In this document: one piece after another, positions 4,808-5,450 of the stretch
Layout of the letters: the number at the start of each line of letters is the position of its first letter
Position numbering within the stretch: position 1 is the first letter of the stretch
Assembly: GCA_036787815.1 (NCBI GenBank)
Contig: DAIQOP010000268.1
Span: forward strand, 1-5,450
DNA: 5,450 bases
Source: DATBAK01 sp036787815
Lineage (GTDB): Bacteria; Actinomycetota; Acidimicrobiia; IMCC26256; PALSA-610
Direction: 5' to 3'
Notes under the pieces: model-generated
What the model saw: only the letters and a program-made list of their open reading frames with translations
What the model was told of the DNA's origin: nothing
Databases searched by the model: none
Made by a program: the position numbers and the translations under genes

Positions 4808-5450
4808 GTGGCCCGTGATCCACGAGGGTGCGACTCGCGTCGAGCGCGTCGCCGGGGCGGATCGACGCGAGCCACCAGGTGACGCCCGCTTCGGCGTAGG
4901 CGGCGATGTCGGTGCTGGTCGCGGCCGTGCTCGGGAGGGCCACCGCGAACGGGTCGGCGATGGTGCGGTGGCGCGCGATCTCGGCGACGACGGTCTCGAC
5001 GTCGGCGGGCGACAGCTGCCCGACGAGCGCCACGCCGTCCCAACGGGCGGCGCGCCGGAGCGGGAGAAGATGGGGCCAGGCCGCCGCGCACCAGATCGGG
5101 ATGCGTGGCCGTTGGAGCGGACGTGGTGTCTGCACGACGTCGGTCGCCTGGTAGCGCGGGCCGTCGTGGGTCACGCGCTCGCCGCTCCACAACGCCGTCA
5201 CGATGTCGAGCGCTTCGTCGAGCAATGCCGCGCGCGTGCGATCGTCGGTCGCGCGCTCGGCGAACGCGCTGAACTCGCGGTAGTGGTCGGTGCCGATTCC
5301 CGCGCCGAGCACCGCGCGACCGTTCGACAAGCGGTCGAGTGTCACCGCTTCGCGTGCGACCTTCCACGGGCGGCGGCGGGGGAGGGGAGTGACGAGCGGA
5401 CCGAGCAGGAGGCGCTCGGTGACCGCAGCGATGGCGCCGAGCGCGACCCA
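4800..5450 (-). CDS. LLM-class flavin-dependent oxidoreductase, 5' truncated by window
   Basis: The frame is open from the right edge (first codon at 5450-5448) to a TAG at 4802-4800, giving 216 visible residues; an estimated 50-80 N-terminal residues are missing compared with family members of about 270-300. Visible family features are WVALGAIAAVTERLLLGPLV (visible residues 1-20), PLPRRRPWKVAREAVTLDRL (22-41), SNGRAVLGAGIG (42-53), ALWSGERVTHDGPRYQ (86-101) and RPRIPIWCAAAWP (114-126). The C-terminal GVTWWLASIRPG...GPPR is a typical natural end. A GTG at 5345 lies inside the conserved TLDRL strand and is not the start. The barrel binds FMN or F420; which one, and what substrate, cannot be told from sequence. 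It differs clearly from the downstream LLM gene, so the pair is not a recent duplication. They may be co-transcribed, but see the hairpins in the spacer. Confidence 0.92.
   Translation of the reverse strand, partial: WVALGAIAAVTERLLLGPLVTPLPRRRPWKVAREAVTLDRLSNGRAVLGAGIGTDHYREFSAFAERATDDRTRAALLDEALDIVTALWSGERVTHDGPRYQATDVVQTPRPLQRPRIPIWCAAAWPHLLPLRRAARWDGVALVGQLSPADVETVVAEIARHRTIADPFAVALPSTAATSTDIAAYAEAGVTWWLASIRPGDALDASRTLVDHGPPR

Noticed and set aside
4717..5367. N-terminal extension of the F420-type oxidoreductase in the same open frame
   Set aside because: The extension is Arg/Pro-rich and overlaps a well-supported LLM gene in another frame; the conserved N-terminal strand and a Shine-Dalgarno place the start at 4716.

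Overview
This is a GC-rich window (roughly 70% G+C by eye, with strong G/C bias at third codon positions) of ordinary bacterial chromosome. The codon bias, the GTG and TTG starts and two luciferase-like oxidoreductases, one close to an F420-dependent family, point to an actinobacterium. An Acidimicrobiia-like or other soil or aquatic lineage is possible, but that placement is inference. I see no tRNA, rRNA, CRISPR, insertion sequence or phage gene.

Plus strand, bases 1-1173: the 3' end of a BNR/Asp-box beta-propeller gene, then 14 bases later a complete HAD-superfamily phosphatase of the YihX type. Minus strand, bases 1174-5450, in transcription order from the right edge: a 5'-truncated LLM-class flavin-dependent oxidoreductase, a second LLM-class oxidoreductase of the F420-dependent type, a GT-C-type polytopic membrane glycosyltransferase, and a two-gene unit made of a MaoC N-terminal-type (FAS1-like hotdog) dehydratase subunit and an NTF2/SnoaL-like protein. 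The two gene blocks converge with no spacer: the palindrome TGATCA at 1171-1176 holds both stop codons.

The MaoC-like and SnoaL-like genes overlap by four bases (GTGA), so they are very probably translated together. The MaoC-like protein starts at a TTG fixed by a strong Shine-Dalgarno, and it has Tyr where active hydratases have the catalytic His. It may therefore need a catalytic partner, and none of the usual kind is present here. The two LLM oxidoreductases are co-oriented, but an 83-base gap with two adjacent inverted repeats separates them, so they may be differently expressed. The glycosyltransferase is probably functionally separate.

I found no clear multi-gene novel system. The most worthwhile leads are the MaoC/NTF2 pair and the structured LLM-LLM spacer.
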